Shown here in pieces: positions 24,701 to 39,700 of a stretch of DNA of 64,000 nucleotides; positions within the stretch are counted from its first letter, which is position 1; each line of letters opens with the position of its first letter. Origin of the DNA: Spisula solida (taxonomy: Eukaryota > Mollusca > Bivalvia > Venerida > Mactridae); the NCBI GenBank assembly GCA_947247005.1, contig OX365949.1, forward strand, positions 17,735,130-17,799,129, given 5' to 3'. Under the pieces are notes generated by a model. That model did not search any database. It worked only from the letters and a program-made list of their open reading frames with translations, and was not told the DNA's origin. A program made the translations under genes and the position numbers.

Positions 24701-27700
24701 TTGACGATTAATCCAGTTTCCATTTTAGTTGTTTTATAGCCCGAACTAGCGAAATAAAATATTAGTGCTAAATATATTAACAAAATCAAACTAACCAAAT
24801 ACCATCAATAATGCGCATAGACTTTAACCTTACATAAAATTACTCTCTGGCTTAGAATGAGAAGGTCGTAGGTACAAAATCGATATTTTGAGAAAACAAG
24901 AAAAAACTGTCTGAAGACTATTCTTTACTTATATATGGAAAAACAAGCTTTTTCAACTTAAGTTTGGTCAACATTTCCGATTTTAATGAAAAAAGGCTCA
25001 TAAGAAGCGCCTTGTGATATTTCAAATATGCATGCATCTTAATATGTCGTTAGTCGCACTTACGATCTTCTATTACTAAGCCAGCGAACTATATAGTATA
25101 CAATATACAAGATTGTTCACATCGTGTGAAATCAATACAATTTCATATGTGTAACCCATGACTGCGCACTCATTTATACATGGGGTTATTGAGCATGTAA
25201 TTCGTTTTTGCTATTTATAAGATCATTTCAGTAAGTTTATAAGCCATGCATATCTACCACATGTTCATAATCTTTATTGAACACATTTGTATTACGGAAT
25301 GTTGCAAGGAATGTAATACTTAGGCCATAACAAAACAAAGTTGTGGTACTATTAACCCTACCTAGCCTATATTTGCCCCTGTCATAATCTACCTAGCCTA
25401 TATTTTGCCCCTACTCAAACTTTTCATTAATATTTTGCCGGAAATCACCGCGGATCATTGATTTTCCAGTGCAGAAAATCAATATTTTTTTTGAAAAAAA
25501 AACAGTTTTCCAACCTACCTACCATATTCTTTTTCAGCATGTTACCAGAAGCACAGCATTGATCTGTTTTGTTTTAACATAATAAGCATATACAATGTTT
25601 TAAATGAATAATGAACAGCTGTGGTGTAAAGATCTATCAACACAGTCACACCTTTCTATCAAGACCACTAATGGGAGCAGCAACAGTGGTCTTGGTTGAC
25701 AAATAGTCTCTCTTTTTGGGCACCGTTAATCTTTGGGTGCCGTAAAATGACGTAAAAAGAACGCAAAGTGATAACGTTCGCGACGTCAAGTGGCAACGTC
25801 ATTCATGGCGCCAACGCCGTATAAAATATACCGTTGAATTGCAAATAGCTTCTTTTTTGCAACGATACCAACTAATTATTAGGATGTGTAATTACCCTTT
25901 CACTTTAGAACGTTAAACATCTTTGAACACAGTATAATGGGAGATCAAATTGATGGCCATTCTCATCATGACGGTGTCATACCAATTCATGTTTTAATTG
26001 AATTGGTGTAACATGTATACAACTGATTGAACAGTGAATGAATGAGTGAATGAATTCTTATCGGAGCCATGTTTTTTTCTATTTTACAGGACACACTTTC
26101 TCTTGGCTAGGATATCCGGAAATCAAGAGCACCTGTTATGTCGGTGGACAGCCAGTTAGGGGGCCAATGGGGCCGATAAACCCTGCCAAAGACGAAACAT
26201 ACACATTCATGGCAAAACTTTTTGGGGAGATTTATCAAACGTTCCCAGATAATTTTGTACATCTTGGTGGTGATGAGTTACACAGCACGTGTTGGTAAGT
26301 GGCACAATCACACCATACAACATGTTGCGTCGTAGACAGCTTTGCTGGTAGTGAGAAATGGAGTACAATCACACCATACCGCATGTTGCGTCGTAGGCAG
26401 CTATGCTGGTAGTAGACAGTGGAGTACAATCACACCATACAGCATGTTGCGTCGTAGGCAGCTTTGCTGGTAGTGAGAAGTGGATCACACCTTTAGTAGG
26501 TTTCGTATTTGCTAGTTGTGATACGTGTTACGTTAGTTGTAAGAATCACTTAGCGGTACCGTTAGGTAATCACTCTCAAAATCAACGAAACACATATCAG
26601 AACTAGCAAAAACGTAACATACTACAGTTCACTTAACATTGTGTTTCGCTGTTTTTAGGCTTCTACAAACAAATCTGCCAACGATGTAGCGGGTTGTACG
26701 GTGTTACAATTATTTGAAATAAGACTTTTGGAACTGGATATAATGATGACATAAAACATAAAAAGACACGTAACGTAGTTAATGAATGGACAGGCAAACA
26801 ATTGCACAGTATAAGTTCGACCCATGAAAGAACATGTAGTTTGATTTATTCCGTATGAGACAACTTGTGTCCTACATATTTCATTGGTTCAAGAAGGGAT
26901 CTTCGACAGCTACGCCGAAAAATACATTTACGCAGGACTTTACGTCGTACGTGACGGAGCACTGTGTGTGTACATTGTAGTAGCGAAATAAGTTGCTGTT
27001 TGCAATTTCGCAAGAGTTCAACATTGACTTACATGTCCTTTGACAGTCTACAGCGGATCATCTGTGAAATATATAATTACTCAAGTTTAGTATCTCGCTG
27101 ATCGACACTTAAAACATCTTTAATTAATGAAACTTTTATCTTAACATGTATCGTGATACACCAGATTGAAGGTGTGCTCTTTGAAGTATGTATTCATCAT
27201 ATTCTTGGTCATATGTACATCAATATTGCATCAGGTTTTGAACAGAGTACAATAACCAGAACAGATCTGCATGGATACCGTTCATAGAGTAGAATAATGG
27301 TTTTATTCCGGTGCAATCGAATAGAAAGTTTCGTAAATTCTGCGCGCACTTTATGTACTGAATTATAAAGCGAAATACATGTATATTTAAGACAATTTGA
27401 TGAGACTTTGTAACAAAGACACAGCCCTAAAATACAAATTCATGTAAATAAATTCTACAGTACTAATTAATACCGTCGGCAAAAATGAAATTGCACAGTT
27501 AAGTTATAATAAAATGTTTAGATATAAAATATGTCACATACTGATGGTTTCCACTCATGTGGCAATAATAACATTGATTTTTCATCTTTAGAACTTATAA
27601 CTGCCTGAACAAATGTCTGGAATCGGCCTATCATAAATGTCCCTCTTATTATTAGTTGATACTAATTTATTTTATGTCGGTTGTAAAACAAAATTTTCAA

Positions 27701-30700
27701 ACGATTTTAATCACTCTCGAGAGACCTCGTTCCAGGACACAGACCCATGAATTGAAAAAATATCATTAAGTTCTGTATTACAGCACAATAGACTTGAATG
27801 TTTACTGCCAATATCGATTTGAACTTTTAAGTATCGTGGTACATGTCTTTTTGTTGATTCACTATTGTTGAATCAGACCATCTTTCGATTGAAGTTTTGA
27901 ACAATGACATATTTCTTACAACAATGCGGAGTTATGTAAATATTAACAGAGCCAGTGAACACACATTTCCTTTGTTTATATGTTATGTATGTATACGAGT
28001 GGGTGTGCGTACGTGAATTTGTGTGAGTTTTTGTATTTATATTTTTGTTTGAACAGTCCATAATGGTAATATTTGTATGAAAGCACATTCTTGTATGGAT
28101 TATCCCAAGCCACATCGGCCCTCTGTCAAGTTAGTCCCTAGCTAAAATTCCTCTGACAGCAAAAGAAATTCTTGTTATATTCTTGTCACTGTAACAGTTT
28201 CTGTCGATTGTTACCTTCCCTGTCCGATTAGAGGTCAATGCCACACGTTGGGAATGTAGGTTTTGGTTCTCTTTTAATGCTCGCTTCGTTTCTCTTGCAC
28301 CGTTTGTAGGATTTTAAAACTACTTTGTTGCGTTATTCAACAGATCAGTCAAAATTGCAGAACTTTCAGTTTATCATTCTGGATTGAAAGGTGGCGAAAT
28401 ATGCCATTACATACCATCACCAAGTTTTCCCCGTTTTTATGTCTTGTACAAATGACTCCTGTGTAAAAGTTGATAGTCAGAGAAGTCTTTGAACTTCATA
28501 AAACTACGTGATGCGTACAAATCTCAATTGCCAGTCCTTTTTCGGGGGAAATGATGAAGTCTCTGCTATTACCATTGGCGACATTCTGGTATAAAAGTAC
28601 ATGCAAAACAATCTTTATATTACAATTCTCGTAAAAAAAGTTAAGTTACAAGAGTTGGAGGGTCGCTTTCAGCAATTCAGCCGTACAGTCGTACAGTCAC
28701 CCTTTGATATTTCAACGTATTATAATATTATCTTATTATATTTATTCTTCACCCTTGGTATTTCAGGGCTACCAACCCATCTATCACAGCGTATCTACAG
28801 GAGCATGGTAATATCCCAGCACAAGAAGCAATAACTAACGCCGGCAACTATGTGAACAAAGCAATTGGATATTATTTCAAAAGGTTTGATTAATTCCTAT
28901 ATTTAACAACGAAATAACAACATAAGCTTTTGTCTCTTCCCTCAAATAACAACATAATTTATGTCTCTTCCCTCAAATAACAACATAATTTTCTGTCTCT
29001 TCCCTCAAATAACAACATAATTTTCTGTCTCTTCCCTCAAATAACAACATAATTTATGTCTCTTCCCTCAAATAACAACATAATTTAATTTATTTTATTT
29101 AATGTCATACCTGGCCCCGATCTCCCGAAGCATCTCAAGTAGAACTCTCAACTCAAATCGAGATTTTGATAATTTCAAAGTCAGAGTTTGAGATAACTAT
29201 GAATCTTGAACTCTCAAAATTTTGCTCTAATAAACTCAGAATCATGTTTCTGTTTTGTTATACCAATTTAGACTACAATTTTGCATGGAAACTACCTCAA
29301 AGGATAGGTGACAACATTTGTGTTGAGATTGACCTCAGATTGAGATGTTTCGGGAGATCGGGGCCTGAATTCTTCATTTGTCATGGATGTCCGTACATCA
29401 AAATGTGGGGTAGATGTACAAGCAAATAGTTCAGCTTACTCGTCCTTTGGTTACGTGATGTCAATAGCGCAACGATATCTAATTCTTATACATAGTAGAA
29501 TTTCTTTTTCTGTAGGGATTTGGATTAGTGAATGCTGTATTGAACTAAATTGGTTCCAGTCTTTGGTTGCTAGCATAAATAATGAGCTTAATATGTTAAT
29601 AATATCTTCGCAGTAGTTGAGATCTGATCAATAACATTAAATGAAGTTTTGCAAAGTATAGCACATGCATATATATATTAATCATATTGGTTTGTCAAGT
29701 AAATGAACTAGCGCTCACTGAAATTTCGGACAGTTCTGATTTCTTCGGTAAATAAACTATTGCAATGCGACAAAGACCGATGTTATCCGCATGGAATAAT
29801 GTAATTAGTCTGGTTCACGACATTCTTACAAAATGCATCTTTTTGGATTTTTTTTTTGAAATCGTAAACCATCGAGAACAGGTCACGTGCTCCTCCATGG
29901 ACTTTTTACTTTATGCTATCCAATATACCTGCTCGCTCAAGGCTCGCAGGTAATAACCATGCAGCATGTTACGACATCGACTTGATTCGAAAAATGATTC
30001 GCGTTACCTAGTACGGATGCGCATAAATTCAAAATTTTGATCATAAGATAAAAAGGTGTTCATATACGCTTAAATGTTTCCTAGTATAGCTCGCCGGAGA
30101 TAGCTCTAACCTAATCCAAGCTTTGCTTGTTTTCCGTAGGGAAATATATATATAAACTCTGAGTCAATTCCGCATGTTTAATATTTCGGCCGACGGCCTT
30201 CTTCAGAAATGAAAAAATCTAACCTAATCAATAAATAAACATGAATAATATAAACATCACACGGTTGACTGACCGCGTGTTAGCAGTGTAGTTTGAAACA
30301 ATATATGCATTGAAAGTGATTATCCACAAAATTGAACAAATTCGACATAGAAATTTCATTTAATTTTTACTGACATGTTTTTAACTTAACACACAATTAT
30401 TTCCAATTTTAAGTAGCGTTATAATTGCTTCGCTTTTTGTACCTGAAAAATCAGTACCTAAAAAGAACCAGGACTACAGTAGTATAATATAGAATGACTG
30501 GACGCTTTAGAGTAGTTCGCGTTTCCTGAAGCACATATTTAATTAGCACTATGTTAATATACGACATAATAGGAATGTATTGAATGCCTTCATACATCAT
30601 CAACCATATTCAAAAAGGATCTTTATGACTTTACAAAACTAAATTATTCAAAGCTTTATGGTGTTTATTTTTTCAATAAATTCAAATATATAACGGTAAT

Positions 30701-33700
30701 ACATATAGAAATACTCTGTATTGAAAACGAGTTATGATTCATTAATATTGACAGGTTTATGATATATTATTGAAAGCAAAAAATACTCTGTAATTTTAGA
30801 ATCCGTTTTCTGTACGAGTATGCCAATAGGCCGATATCATATTCATTATATGTACACATGTCACTCATACGCAACATGTAAACTATTTTCAGTCATCTGT
30901 ATTCAACCATGTATTGATTTCGTAATTAATGCCTTTTTCATAAAGTCTGGGAGTCAGTCGTAATCATGTTTGTTTTCAAAATAATTTTATCGAGTCATTT
31001 TTCATCCGCTTCGTTTTCGTATTTAGATAAAAATGTATTAGAAACTACAGTTTATATGAAGTGCGTATTGTCTTTTAAGTTATTACGCGGTCGTGCATCT
31101 GTCTTCAAAGCAACATTTCTGCAAAGACGTCGCGAGAAAGTATGTTGAAATTCGAACTACATGTGCTTTATTTATATATGATTACTTACATATATATATA
31201 TATCGTCGAGCTGTGATGGCCGAGTGGTTAAGGCGTTGGACTTGAAATCCAATGGGATCTTCCCGCGCAGGTTCGAACCCTGCTCGCAGCGACTTTACAT
31301 TTTTTTACTTTTACCCAACAATCTTAAGTTATAACTGATATTATAGATATGTCGGATGAGACCCCGTTCGTATAAACATTGTTCCGTAATTAACGGGCCG
31401 GGAAAAAGTGGACCTACCGCTAACAGTTTTTTTCTGGAACTATCAACTGGTAATAATTTCAGTCTCCTCCGCAAATATCTGACAATTTCTCCACAGGTGG
31501 AGTACACACCTGTTACCAATGACCGCATGAAAGAACCTACTCCGGCACTCCACTGAACCTGGGGAAACCGAACCATAGCTCTACCAGTTGTGCTACGCGG
31601 GGAACAAACTAGAATCATGCCCAAAATAAAATATAGCTAAAATTGAAAATGAACTTATGATACCGTTAGTTGATTGAATTTTTTTTATTTAGTCGGGTAG
31701 CCAGACTAGGAATAAACCAATACGAAACTCTTAGCTCGTCTATATCACCGAGTATATGAAAAGGAATCTTTATAATAAATTGAGTTGCTTTGTTAAAGCT
31801 AAAATACAGGGGTCCTACTATTCCGGAATAATGCGGATATCCGGATTCGCTGCAATGGAAAGTAGGAACTTTTCTGCAGACAATAAAAGTTATTTAATGA
31901 AAAAGTAACAATTATTGACAGAGTTATGATCATTTGAAATTTCATATGCTGCATTGTAACAGTAGAACAATGTTTGAAACAGAATTTTAGTGTAGGAATG
32001 TGTGCTAATTGCACTAGAAACAAAATTGCGTAAAATGTTCAGGATTGGGCATTATGCCTCAGTAAAACCCCTGTATAGTAGTAACGTCCCTGACATATAA
32101 ATCAACATTGTGCCGATTATACTGTTGTTATCAGGCGTATATTTATCATTTAGTCCGTGTACTCGTGTTTATAATTATATGAACTGTACTTAGATGTACA
32201 AAACGTTTAAGTAATCTTATTCGAAATGTGTGATTTACTTGCCTTAACCAACTAAGCAATTTCTTGACAGGTAATATAACAAGGTATACATTGTCAGGGT
32301 GGGGTCATCATTGTATGCGCACGACAAAAATACTGAAGGAAAATGCACATTATAAACCGCCCTTGGACACTGACTGACTCTCTCCGCTCTGCACCGAAAG
32401 ATAGATTTATTTGTTCACAGTGTGTTTATGGTGATAAATACTGCTTTATAACCCCAGAGAGGCTTTCACCAGTTAACACTGTTGCATTGTCTTAATTATC
32501 AAATCAGAAATATAATCATCAGTTTGCCATTCATAGTTTGAATATCATCAGAATGTAAAGATGTTTTTTGATCAAAAAAGTAGATAACGTCATTAGTTAC
32601 ATAACATTGATAATACAAAAAATATGAATAGACGTCGGGGCGAGTTTTGCATTTGCACTCGAACATTCACCTTATTGTTAACAAGTACCTAAAAATGATA
32701 CATTTTCGCGATTAATTAAATTTCGCAATATTTGCTAATTCATGAAGTTCGCAAAATTTTATGCTCTTCAGCTTCAGCCACGACAATAAAATGCAGATAA
32801 TAGCTAAAAATCAACAACATTTAACTTCGCTAACTACTTCACAAAACAAATTCGCAAAATAATAACCTCGCGAAAATATGTGATTTTACAGTATTAAGCA
32901 AAACTTGAATGTCAGACTATAGGCTACAATTGAATAGTTGGTGGTTTTTTTGCGAATTTTATAATGTATTAATGCACGATGTGTATTGTGAATGGAAAAG
33001 TGATTTTAAAAAACGTTTAACGCAAAACAAAATAAATTGCGACATACGTGTACTAACACTTCCAAAGTCTTTCAAAATGGTATTTGTTCACATTCCTTGA
33101 TTGACGCTCAGCATCTATAAGTAGTCTGAAGGAAAATAGGACAGGTTCGTCTTCATACGAGTTTTAACAAATGCAATTCTACATTTTGACCCAAGAAATG
33201 ACATATACCAGTGGGGACTTGGGGAACACAGGTAGCGGTGCGTTTTAGGGTTGAGAGGCTTCGGGTTCAATTCCCGTCTACGTCACTGTCTACTTTCTCT
33301 GAACTACGTCACTGTCTACTTTCTCTGAACTACGTCACTGTCTACTTTCTCTGAACCACGTCACTGTCTACTTTCTCTGAACATGAATATAACACACAGT
33401 CCTCGAGTTTCCCCAGGTATACGTATGAAAGGATACGCCTATCTGAGAAGGTCAAAGTTCAGTGTGATGTAACAGTTATCGGTGCCGATTGCAACTCAAT
33501 GCTCGAGGAGGTGTATGTCTAAAAATTAGACATTATTTCGTGATTTTATATATACACGTACTTTATTACCATATAACTATATATTACCGTGCGATAAGTT
33601 TAATAATACCGATATAATTAATATACCTTTTTGTAATTTTAGATTAATTGAGACTTTACAAGCCGCAGCAAAACTACAAAAGAAGAATAAAAGTTTCATA

Positions 33701-36700
33701 ATGTGGGCGGACGTGTTGAAGAATACACAAGATGTAAGATTGATCTTATATTTACTGTAGTTTTTAGTTCTCTGAGTGTTTTCATTCCAGTCATAAAGTT
33801 TAGCATGTGCAAAGTCTCACTCGCAAGCTCCAGATGGTGACAGTAGAAAACATCCGACGGATTCAACTCGTCCCAATGCATTCATGTGCGTTTGTAGTCT
33901 GGTTCCCGTTCCCCAATCTTACATTCCATTAGATTACTGCGTAGATTGTAAAGATCGGGAACCAGACTAGTGCGTTTGTTGCGCGTTTCTTATCCGGTAA
34001 ATACGTTGGTTGTCAGACGATGTCCGTTCAATCGCTTAGGAAGGTTAAAACATGCATTGCTCAAAGCTTCTTCTATATTCAACAGACATAAGCGCCTAAA
34101 TCAGTCCGTTTGATTCGTGCGTTCCTGGTCATGCATTTGTCCGGTTTACATCACGGTGATGTCCGGTAGTTAAATGGTTCTGTTTTATCAAACACTTAAA
34201 AAGATCCGACGATAGATCTTGAATTCATTGGTGGTATCAAACACGTCGTATTCTTAATGACCAACTTTAATCAGGTTTCAGTTACAGCGTGTTAGATATT
34301 AATGATTAGACACTTGTTCGGAATGACTAACATGCCCAGTGTCACGTGCCTAACGTCTATATTTTGCTCTAAATAGGTTCCTAAGGACTCTATTCTGCAA
34401 GTTTGGATGGGGAAACAAATTGAAGTGAAGTCATTTAATCAGCGTGGATACCGTGCCCTGTATTCGTCCTGTTGGTATCTAGACAATTATAATAGATTCC
34501 CAATGTGGGTAGACTACTATCAGTGTGAACCATCACCTTATCAGACAGGTAAGTCGGAACTACTTTTTTTATATTATTGTTTTTAAAATGCTGAGCATAG
34601 CTTTTATTTGCCAGTCAGCTTTCTGCTGAAATATGGCAGACATATGAGTGCATCCACCCGTATTTGAACCCGGGTTACAAGATATGTCGCCAAGCGCACT
34701 AACCCTGGGACGAAAATACAGCTACGAAAGCACACTTGAATATACCGTGGAATGTTATCGAGATCCGTGTGGCATCCACAAGTTCCATGTGCCATTCACA
34801 ATCTCCGTGTGGCATCCACAAGTTCCATGTGCCATTCACAATCTCCTTGTGGCATCCACAAGTTCCATGTGCCATCCACAATTTCCGTGTGGCATCCACA
34901 AGTTCCATGTGCCATTCACAATCTCCGTGCGGCATCCACAAGTTCCATGTGCCATCCACAATCTCCGTGTGGCATCCACAAGTTCCATGTGCCATCCACA
35001 ATCTCCGTGTGGCATCCACAAGTTCCATGTGCCATCCACAATCTCCGTGCGGCATCCACAAGTTCCATGTGCCATACACAATCTCCGTGTGGCATCCACA
35101 AGTTCCATGTGCCATCCACAATCTCCGTGTGGCATCCACAAGTTCCATGTGCCATCCACAATCTCCGTGCGGCATCCACAAGTTCCATGTGCCATCCATA
35201 ATCTCCGTGTGGCATTCACAGGTTTAATGTGGCATCAACTGGCTAGTTCTATGTGGCGCCCTCCAGCCCCATTTGGCATCCAAAAGACTTTGACACATCC
35301 GATCTATCTAGGCCAACAACGTTGAAAAAAAATGTAAAAGTTTAATACTGATGTCGGGTGTCGACATAACTAGACATACATAATTTGCAGTTGTCAGATT
35401 GTCAACTAAGTAGAATAGATGGTTGAACTAGACAGTCGTTGTGTCGTGGTACATTACTAATTCTATGCTATGATTAGATAATTACATATAAATGCAGTCG
35501 TCAGTATATATGTCTTACTGACTGTCAACGTATGTTTTACTGTCAACCTACGGAAGTACCGAATTAAGCGGATTTTTGCCGTACTTACGCTCAAATTAAA
35601 ATTACTTATAATTATTAAACATTGTGACGACTAAAATGGGGACATATATGGCTTGTCGCTGTTAATTAACTCAACAATTGTAATGTGGCAGATTCATTTA
35701 CCATACCATATGCCCTGGGTGTGAATGTCCAGTGTTTTCTCACTTATTTGTGCTATCTTTGGGTCGATTTAACTCAGTACGATTATGTTTTACGTGCATA
35801 GATTTTTGATATGTTTATACGCATAGCATTTTTCGTAGGGGGGGGGGGGGGGGGGGGGGGGGGTAATTTCGTGGATGACCTTAACGACGAATTTAAATCC
35901 CCAATGAATACGTATACCAATAAGTAAGCCAAGTTTATGGTGGCTGCCAAACTTGCTTTCATGAAATCCGAAATCCTTAAAATTAAGTCCCAACGAAATG
36001 GTCTTTTTTCACCAAAACCACGAAATTTTGTCCCATTTCATTTTTCTGTGCTCCGCTATTTCAGTGCTTTCCCAGTCTGATTTTTCATAATCTTTTTATG
36101 TATGATTTATATATGATTTATATATGATTTATGTGTGATTTATGTATGATGATTTATATATGATTTATGTATGATTAATGTATGATTTATGTATGATTTA
36201 TATATGATTTATGTATGATTTATATATGATTTATGTGTGATGATTTATGTATGCATTATGTTTACAGAAGCTGAAGAGAAGGGGAACTTGCTCGGGGGAG
36301 AAGCATGTTTGTGGGCGGAGGGTATTACAACAGACACTTTGATGACATTTATGTGGTAGGTTGTTCTTATTCCAGGCTTCAAAGTAATGTTCGCTTGTCA
36401 GTATGCGTAAGTAGAGAAAAAAGAGGGAAGAGAAAAAGGGGGAGTCTGGATGTTGTAGCTTTGTATGATTAATTGATTTATGCCTGGTGGCTTATCATTT
36501 AAACATCTATATAGTCTTCACGATCTTGTTTCATGTTGAAATCTGACGACTACTGGACGTTACAATGATAATTAAAGTACAAAGTAAAACACCGAAAACA
36601 GATTGTTTTACTTCTATTTGGCTAGTTTTCAATAAAACACTTTAAGCTAACATTGTACACTGAGTCACGCCCTTACGCTTCACGAGAACCAAAACAGAAC

Positions 36701-39700
36701 AGAACAGAACTTATTTATATTATGTAACATTTAATCGTTCGCAAAAACTTACCTACCATATCTATTATAATGTGGATACTGTTTACGAAATATAAAAAAG
36801 GGAATATGTATAGAAAAGAACAAAAGGTAATTTCAATATAACTTCATAAAGATAAGACAGAGGCCCATTGACACAATTAGTAAATTGCAATATTATTCTT
36901 ATATAGTTATTCACAAACTGAATGTTGATTATATTACGCCAAAAGTCGCACTATGACTGTTATTAATTGTCTGGCATTGAAACCACTTAAGCAGGGTGTG
37001 GTCAAAATTTACTCTAAGAATGTCCGAATAAACGACACTCGGTATATAACTACACCTATCACGAGAGATATGACAGTTACTGTTATAGTGAACATTGTCT
37101 GCTTCTAGGTGTTAATGTATGTCTGGATTTTGTCAGTACATGTAAATTACGTCCAAGTCTGTCTATACAGAGCCACATACCCTGTGTTTATAAGTGCTTA
37201 CTCATGACCCGACTTTTTTCATGAAACTGTTTCTCTTTTTCCCTTAAACATATAGGTAGATAATCAAGCGCAGAATAAAATCTAGTTATTAAAAACTGAA
37301 ATAAAATTTTGATAAATTATTGATATTATATAATAAGCTAGAATGTAGTCGGTAGCCATCCAAATTACATTCTCAGAAACCAGTGGTAAGTCAAGTACCT
37401 AGACTATAACTCAGGGTGACGAATACGTTGATGAACGCGAGTGATAAATCATCATTGATGTAACCATACATATAATATTTACAGTAAAATATCATGACCA
37501 CCTTTTACGTAGCTAGTGTTTCATATTGGTGCGAGTTCCGATTTGGCTTTGGACTCATTAGATTTGGAAATAATAAGTTCACTTAAGTTCAGTGGGAAGA
37601 GACTAATAGATTTTTAAAAAAGATAATAATCGTACGCTAAATATTTCATAAATTATAAGTACTTGTCAAGCGGTTAAGTATGGTATGTAACTCGACCCAT
37701 GAATCAGCATGATGCTGTCTGGAGAAAACGAGTCCGTGATTTTTTAGATCATCCCTTGTGGTATATAACTCGACCCATGAATCAGCATGATGCTGCATGG
37801 AGAAAACGAGTTTTTTATCATGCCTCGTGGTGTATAACTTTATCAATGAATCAGAATTATGCTTCATATGGAGAAAACGAGTCCGGTTTTTTTTTGGATC
37901 ATCCCTCGTGGTGGGTAAGTTCATCAATGAATCAGCATTATGCTGCATGGAGAAAACGAGTCCGGGTTGTTTTTGGATCATCCCTCGTGGTATATAACTT
38001 GACCCATGCATCAGAAATATGCTGCCCAGAGAAAGCGAGTCCGTGATTTTTCGGATCATCCATTGTGGTATATAACTTGACCTATGCTGCCTGGAGTTGT
38101 TTTTGATCATCCCTCGTTAATGTTGAAACGTTTCTACATGTAACTTAACTTGTCTTGTTTTGTTGTTAGGCCACGAGCATCAGCACCTGCAGAACGTCTA
38201 TGGAGTCCTCGTTCTACAACAAATGTTGCCAGTGCTATGAGGCGAATACAAGAACAAAGATGTAGAATGATATTGTAAGTGATCATGCCAACTATGTACA
38301 TGTATAACATCTTATATTGCATTCTAACGATAATCCAAATTGCTATACCGATATATTACAAGTGTTTGGGTAGACTCTGACACATATATCCACAGCTGGA
38401 TTAGCCTTAGAATGAAAAAGTCATACATATTTGAAATCTGCATCACAAGACGCTTCTAATGACCAAACTAAAATTGAAAGGGCTTGTTTTTCCATAAAGA
38501 AACAGAAGTTTTCAGAAAGTTGTTTATTGTTTTCTCACAATAGGGGTTTTGTACTTATGACCTTTTCATTCTAAACCAGAGGTTTGTTATACACCACCCC
38601 ACGTGCTAGAACTCAATGATCATGAACTAATGTTTTACACCCTAAAGAGTGCTGCAAAAGCTTATCGGATGCAAGTTAGGCAATCCAATATTGTTAATGA
38701 AACTTAACATACTTATTAAACATACTTCGATCGAAGTAAGGTCTTATACATATTGCTAATAAAGACAAATTGATGATATTTAGTTATTTTTTACCTAAAT
38801 ATAAACAAAGCACGTATAAGGCGTATATATAAAACTACTCTAAATTGTATAGTAGCTATATATCACTAAAGCTTTTGATATTATAATTGGCGATACTGTT
38901 AATATTTTATTAAAGGGAGGTAATAAAACAACAAAAACGCACAATGTCGATGCATAATCCATGTTATCAATATGATACAGTTGACTAACCTTTTAAGGGC
39001 ATAGAGAGAGAATAAAAAAGGAGAGGGTGGTAAACGATAATTCAGAATATTTAAGAACATAAAAGGGCTCAAGCAGACAAACGTGCATTGTATGTTTACT
39101 ATCATTGTAACATAACACAAACAATTCGTTGAAATGAGCCCACCCTTTTAGAATAGCTGACATGCTTCAATAAATTTGCTTTTATTATATTTATTTTTGT
39201 GTCACCTCGTGAGCAAATGTACTTTATCATAAAACAATTCTAATTTTATCCAACAACTTTAATTTGAAGACAAAAAAACGCTTTTGAAAGAAAATTGCCC
39301 AATCTCACTATAGCACAGGTGCAAGACACAAAATCAGATTGGCTATACAGGCCTATTAGTATGTATAAGAGAGACATACCAATACGCCTATAAAGGCTAA
39401 TTTGATTTTGTGTCTTGCACCTGTGCACTATAGCTATAGATTAGACTCTAATAAAAAAAATTATATTATATGAGAAGGGGGGCAATTCTGTTTACAATCT
39501 GTAAAGTTTCGCATATCGGTTACTTCCCCTTAAAGTTTGACATATATTGTCGCTCCGATTACTAGAATCTAACATTTACAAGAAGTGATATCATTGGTTA
39601 CTATTCTGCTGCCTGTCCATCGGGACTTCATACTTTGGTGACTCTTCCATTTTATAATGTAATAGCACGCACGTTAATTAAATTAACGTGCGTTGTAATA

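Noticed and set aside
34648..35325. Several long open frames on both strands in intron 10
   Set aside because: Products of the 40-bp satellite.
37646..38110. 154-codon minus-strand frame
   Set aside because: Consists of the ~78-bp tandem repeat in intron 11.
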